Origin: Branchiostoma floridae
Taxonomy: Eukaryota; Chordata; Leptocardii; Amphioxiformes; Branchiostomatidae
Length of the DNA: 64,000 nucleotides
Direction of reading: 5' to 3'
NCBI RefSeq assembly: GCF_000003815.2
Contig: NC_049982.1
Location: 9,056,717-9,120,716, forward strand
A program made the translations under genes and the position numbers. Shown one piece after another: positions 60,380-64,000 of the stretch. The first letter of the stretch is position 1; every line of letters begins with the position of its first letter. The notes below the pieces were generated by a model, which did no database searches, had not been told where the DNA came from, and saw only the letters and a list, made by a program, of their open reading frames with translations.

Positions 60380-61095
60380 CTGGTGAAATAATGTGATAGA
60401 GGGTTGCTATCCCATTTTTTCTCTAGTAGACACAAATTTAGACCAATCTTTTATCCTTTTACTAGTAAAATAATGGGATAAAATGTTGTTAAGAAGGTCT
60501 CTATTAGTGAAATAATGTGATAGCACCTCACTATCACATTATTTTACTAGTAAGAGATTGTTAAATGATTGTTAAATGGTCTCTATTAGTGAAATAATGT
60601 GATAGCACCTCACTATCACATTATTTTACTACTAAGAGATTGTTAAGAAGGCCAATATTAGTGAAATAATGTGATAGAAACCCACTTTCACATTATTTTA
60701 CTAGTAAAATATTGTTAAATGGTCTCTATAAGTGAAATAATGTGATAACGCCCCACTATCACATTATTTTACTAGTAAGAGATTGTTAAATGGTCTCTAT
60801 TAGTGAAATAATGCGCACCCCACTATCACATTATTTTACTAGTAAGAGATATATAGTTGTTCTCTATTAGTGAAATAATGTGATAGCACCCCCTCTATCA
60901 CATTATTTTACTAGTAAGAGATATATAGTTGTTCTCTATTAGTGAAATAATGTGATAGCACCCCACTATCACATTATTTTACTAGTAAGAATGGTAAGAG
61001 ACCAAATTGATATACTGGTTAAATAATGTGATATAACTGTGCATTATCTCATGTGAAAGTAGTTAACACTTTTTAAAACTAAAATAATGTGATGA
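60380..61095. repeat. Satellite of tandem ~70-bp units, each a long hairpin
   Basis: Seven clear units start at about 60505, 60587, 60659, 60731, 60801, 60869 and 60939 (steps of 68-82 bp). Each contains TAGTGAAATAATGTGATAG, a 7-base loop (CACCTCA or CACCCCA) and CTATCACATTATTTTACTA. That is a 19-bp stem with about one mismatch. Diverged half-units flank the block at 60381, 60463, 61017 and 61079. One unit (60801) has lost part of its left arm. Confidence 0.92.
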
Positions 61096-61173
61096 ATATA
61101 CCGAGCTGAACTCTTCATTTGTATCCGTTTTTTAGTCTTTTATCTGGAACAAACTCAATATGGATTTCACTTA

Positions 61174-61360
61174 GTCACATTTCCAAACCGGAGCCCGGCC
61201 GGACAGCTTTTGGGAGGGAAAATAATGATATAAGAGACACCAAAACACACAAAATGTCAACATAATATTCATGGGCATAATTTGTGTATATTTCTAGGTA
61301 TATATTTTAATTTTTCGTTTCTTTTAACATCCCGGTCAGGCCCCGGTTTGGAAATGTGAC
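61174..61360. mobile_element. 187-bp MITE with perfect 18-bp terminal inverted repeats
   Basis: GTCACATTTCCAAACCGG (61174-61191) is the exact reverse complement of the sequence at 61343-61360, and the match extends imperfectly to about 31 bp. The AT-rich interior has no coding potential. No clean target-site duplication is visible. Confidence 0.8.
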
Positions 61361-61382
61361 CTTTATAGCCTTAGGGGCTCCA

Positions 61383-61625
61383 TGAAAGTACCTACACCTC
61401 ATGAAATGAATACCCCTTATTAGGAGGTCAGTATGCATATCATTCTCCGTTACTAACAACAAACAACCCGCATGTATGTAATAAAGACTTATCCTGACGG
61501 CCAGTGACCCCTAGGTCCCGGTATGGCTCTTCTGTCTGACAGAGCTCTTGTACGGACAGAATGGCTCACGGTGGCAGACAAAAGCTATTTTATAACAGTA
61601 CAGCACCTGTAAACACATATTCAAT
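61383..61625. repeat. Direct repeat, copy 1 (upstream of the third tetraspanin)
   Basis: It matches 62098-62352 in the same orientation: GAAAGTACCTACACCTCAT, then CTCCGTTACTAACAACAAAC, GGCCAGTGACCCCT and ACAGTACAGCACCTGTA occur in the same order in both. Confidence 0.85.
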
Positions 61626-62097
61626 ATGGATTCGTTGTCATAGCAAAACCTATCCTGCCCCTAACATCGTTTAGTGACGGATTATCTGATATTTCATTTC
61701 ATTCTATTTTACTAAAATTACAGACGATGCAATACATGGCAAACCCAGGCAGTGTAGCTGATATTGGGTGCCAGCACATACGTACATTTACAATTTGGGG
61801 CTGGACGATTGGTTAGTTTGATCTTATTGAAAATTAAGTAATATGACCACTTCATCCTTAGCTATTTTATCTAGTGCGTGGAATTATTAAGATAAATGTT
61901 TACCCGTCCAGACAACTGATTGTTATTTAACATGGCATAACTACATGTACCATCATTATATGGTTTTTATTGGTTTGACTTCGTTGAGAAAATATTAAAA
62001 ACGACAATTGGCAAATTATGTATTGAAAATTGGATCGTAGCTATAGAGTATATCTATTTATTGCTAATGACCTAAAGGTCATCAACCCGTTGGAGAC

Positions 62098-62352
62098 ACT
62101 TCGAAAGTACCTACACCTCATCAAATGAATACCCCTTCGGAGGTGACTATTCATATCATACTCCGTTACTAACAACAAACAGGATTTTGCCGGGGCCGCA
62201 TGTATGTACTAAGTTTTACCCTAACGGCCAGTGACCCCTTCGTCCCCTTGAAGCTCTTCAGTCCGGCAGAGCTATTGCACGGACGAAATGACTCGTGGTG
62301 AACAACAAAGGCTAGTTAACCATAATGGAACAGTACAGCACCTGTACATAGA
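62098..62352. repeat. Direct repeat, copy 2
   Basis: Partner of 61383-61625, about 715 bp downstream. It carries a ~15-bp insertion (GGATTTTGCCGGGG) relative to copy 1 and ends about 270 bp before the TATA box of the tetraspanin gene. Confidence 0.85.
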
Positions 62353-62619
62353 CATAAACGCTCATATTTCTTACGCCACTGTAAAAATGAAATAGATACA
62401 TCGTAGCGAACGTCAGGCCATACGGCGCCGATAACAACCCATCCAAACGAATCCTAATATTAACTTTTCCGTCGTGAGTAAACTGTATCTTAGTGTCGTG
62501 AGGTACTATGGACGCTGTTGCCACTCAACAGACACGCCTCGTATAGTCTGGATGTCACTCGAGGACAAAGGCTATATTTGTACAAGACTGCGCCTTTATT
62601 CTCACACGTCATCCTCCCC

Positions 62620-62627
62620 TATATAAG
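62620..62627 (+). promoter_or_regulatory. TATA box of the third tetraspanin gene
   Basis: TATATAAG lies about 28 bp before an initiator-like CATCAGCAC (start near 62649) and about 125 bp before the ATG. Confidence 0.65.
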
Positions 62628-62749
62628 TCCCAGCCAACCGTACACCATCAGCACAATTAGGAGGAACGTTGTAGAAGCGCGTGATTGAGGATTACAGCAA
62701 AGTTTGGATTTAAAGCTCTGTATAGTCTAGTCTACAGGTTTACTTCACA

Positions 62750-63747
62750 ATGGCGGATGGAGGCTGTGCCAACTGCAGCAAGGTTTTGCTGTTCATTTTC
62801 AACTTCTTGTTTTTCGTAAGTACCTTTTTTGTATCGTATCATCACTGCTTAAATCGCCTTTGCTATGGTAGGAAAATGAGAAAAAATCAGACGATAGTAT
62901 TATTACATTAATAAAACAGACCAAATTAACGAAAACAGGTACTTATTTTTCATATGATGATCATATACATGTTAATATGTTTGCTGTGGTTTCGATCGCC
63001 TACGTCCTGTTCAGTCCGTATTTCAGGCATCAACTTTAACACTAGTTACTGCTTCATATATCAGCAGTACAAAATGAGTAAGTTAAAATCCATTTTCACT
63101 AAAATCTCTCAAAATATGGCCATAAACCCGATAATGTGCGTGATAAGAATAGATACTTACCGTAGACATTGTTTTTGCGCTAAGCCGTACGTATCCATAG
63201 CATCCCACAAAACGCTTCGTCATTCATTATGTCGACGAAAATACAATAAAGCAATGGAAACCGCTGCTTTATCAAAGGCACCAGGGACATGTAGAACATA
63301 TAATTTTTGAACACCGACCAATCAAATAGCTTAAGTAGAAATAGATTTAGATAAGACATTATTCCCCCTTTGATTTATCTATTCCTTCTCTGTTAAGTAC
63401 ACAATTATGTATAGCACTACTTTACTTTGTTTGCAATTAGCCCTCGGTTATGAACTTGCAATAAAGATTATTACTGTTATCATTATAAGCTGCTTCAATA
63501 CCCGTTATGTTATGCTTCTGAGAAGTACAATTCACCAGATCCTTCCTCGCAGTTCTCAGGTCTGGGCCTGCTGGGTGTGGGTGTGTGGGGCCTGGTGGAC
63601 CCCTCCATACGGTACCTGCTCCTGCTGGACCTCAGCTTCTTCAACACCGTGGCCATCATGAGTATCGTCGGCGGCAGCCTGGCTCTGATCGTCTCCTTCC
63701 TGGGCTGCGTCGGCGCCATGAAGGAGAGCAAGTGCATGCTCATCACG
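62750..63747 (+). CDS. Tetraspanin, first two coding exons (gene runs off the window)
   Basis: Exons 62750-62815 and 63553-63747 join in phase 0. The protein starts MADGGCANCSKVLLFIFNFLFF, then FSGLGLLGVGVWGLV completes TM1. A short loop is followed by TM2 (FFNTVAIMSIVGGSLALIVSFLGCVGAM), then KESKCMLIT, the usual tetraspanin pattern before TM3. The splice positions match exons 1 and 2 of the TSPAN4/9-like gene at 39791, which points to a common ancestor. The acceptor at 63552 (CGCAG) is chosen over the AG at 63559 because only it keeps frame. TM3, the large loop and TM4 lie beyond 64000. Confidence 0.92.
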
Positions 63748-64000
63748 GTAAGGGCTCAGTCACATATAGGTCGTACGATCGTCGTACGATCGCTAACTTC
63801 GGGCATTTTGGAGGACAAAAAACTGTACCTCTCCTGCAATGTTCAACTTTCTTGGTACACAAAATGCTGTTTTGGATCCATGTCGGTAGTTGGTTCTGTC
63901 ACAGCCTGCCTGAAAATCCTATGGCATCAACATCGTACGACGATCACATGACCTATGTGACCGCACCCTAAGGAACAAGAATCAGTTTTAACCAGATTCC

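Noticed and set aside
1-64000. CRISPR arrays, bacterial operons or viral genes
   Set aside because: None seen; all recognisable genes are spliced eukaryotic genes and the repeats are eukaryotic transposons or satellites.

Overview
The window looks like nuclear DNA from an intron-rich invertebrate chordate, most likely a lancelet (Branchiostoma-like). The reasons are short phase-clean introns, vertebrate-type gene families (SLC30A1-type ZnT, LIV-1 ZIP, TFIIS, KCTD, tetraspanins), many small inverted-repeat elements, and three runs of N from a draft assembly. The species call is inference. No gene here is bacterial or viral.

Layout. 1-1778 (+): the last four coding exons of a ZnT1/SLC30A1-like zinc exporter, then a long 3' UTR. 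4442-6605 (-): a complete five-exon TFIIS-like gene, whose first intron has the signature of a U12-type AT-AC intron and whose zinc ribbon has lost the Glu of the catalytic Asp-Glu pair. 7595-8333: three tandem 281-bp units, each with a tRNA-like pol III promoter module. 9004-10158 (+): a single-exon BTB/BACK protein. 12949-18207 (-): a LIV-1 subfamily ZIP zinc importer (ZIP6/ZIP10-like) in eight coding exons, with a very His/Asp-rich ectodomain and possible upstream first exons at 18.4 and 27.6 kb. 18.3-39.7 kb: mostly non-coding, with foldback and MITE-like elements, a LINE 3' fragment and microsatellites. 39791-43720 (+): a TSPAN4/TSPAN9-like tetraspanin with one exon hidden in an assembly gap. 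47394-51884 (-): a nine-exon, 413-residue tetraspanin with an unusual charged, Trp-rich N-terminal extension. 52786-54301 and 55950-57816 (-): tandem KCTD7-like BTB genes carrying a C-terminal CxxC...CxxC knuckle. 58464-59975 (-): a 5'-truncated LINE. 60380-61095: a satellite of long hairpins. 61174-61360: a MITE. 62750-end (+): the first two coding exons of a third tetraspanin behind a TATA box.

How the genes relate. A zinc exporter (ZnT) and a zinc importer (ZIP) lie within 18 kb of each other, and three tetraspanin genes and two KCTD genes cluster in the second half. Exon boundaries were placed by eye from GT-AG (or AT-AC) signals, frame continuity and family resemblance. I found no clear evidence for a wholly new multi-gene system. 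The strongest unusual points are the AT-AC intron, the altered TFIIS catalytic loop, the KCTD zinc-knuckle pair, the long-N-terminus tetraspanin and the hairpin satellite.
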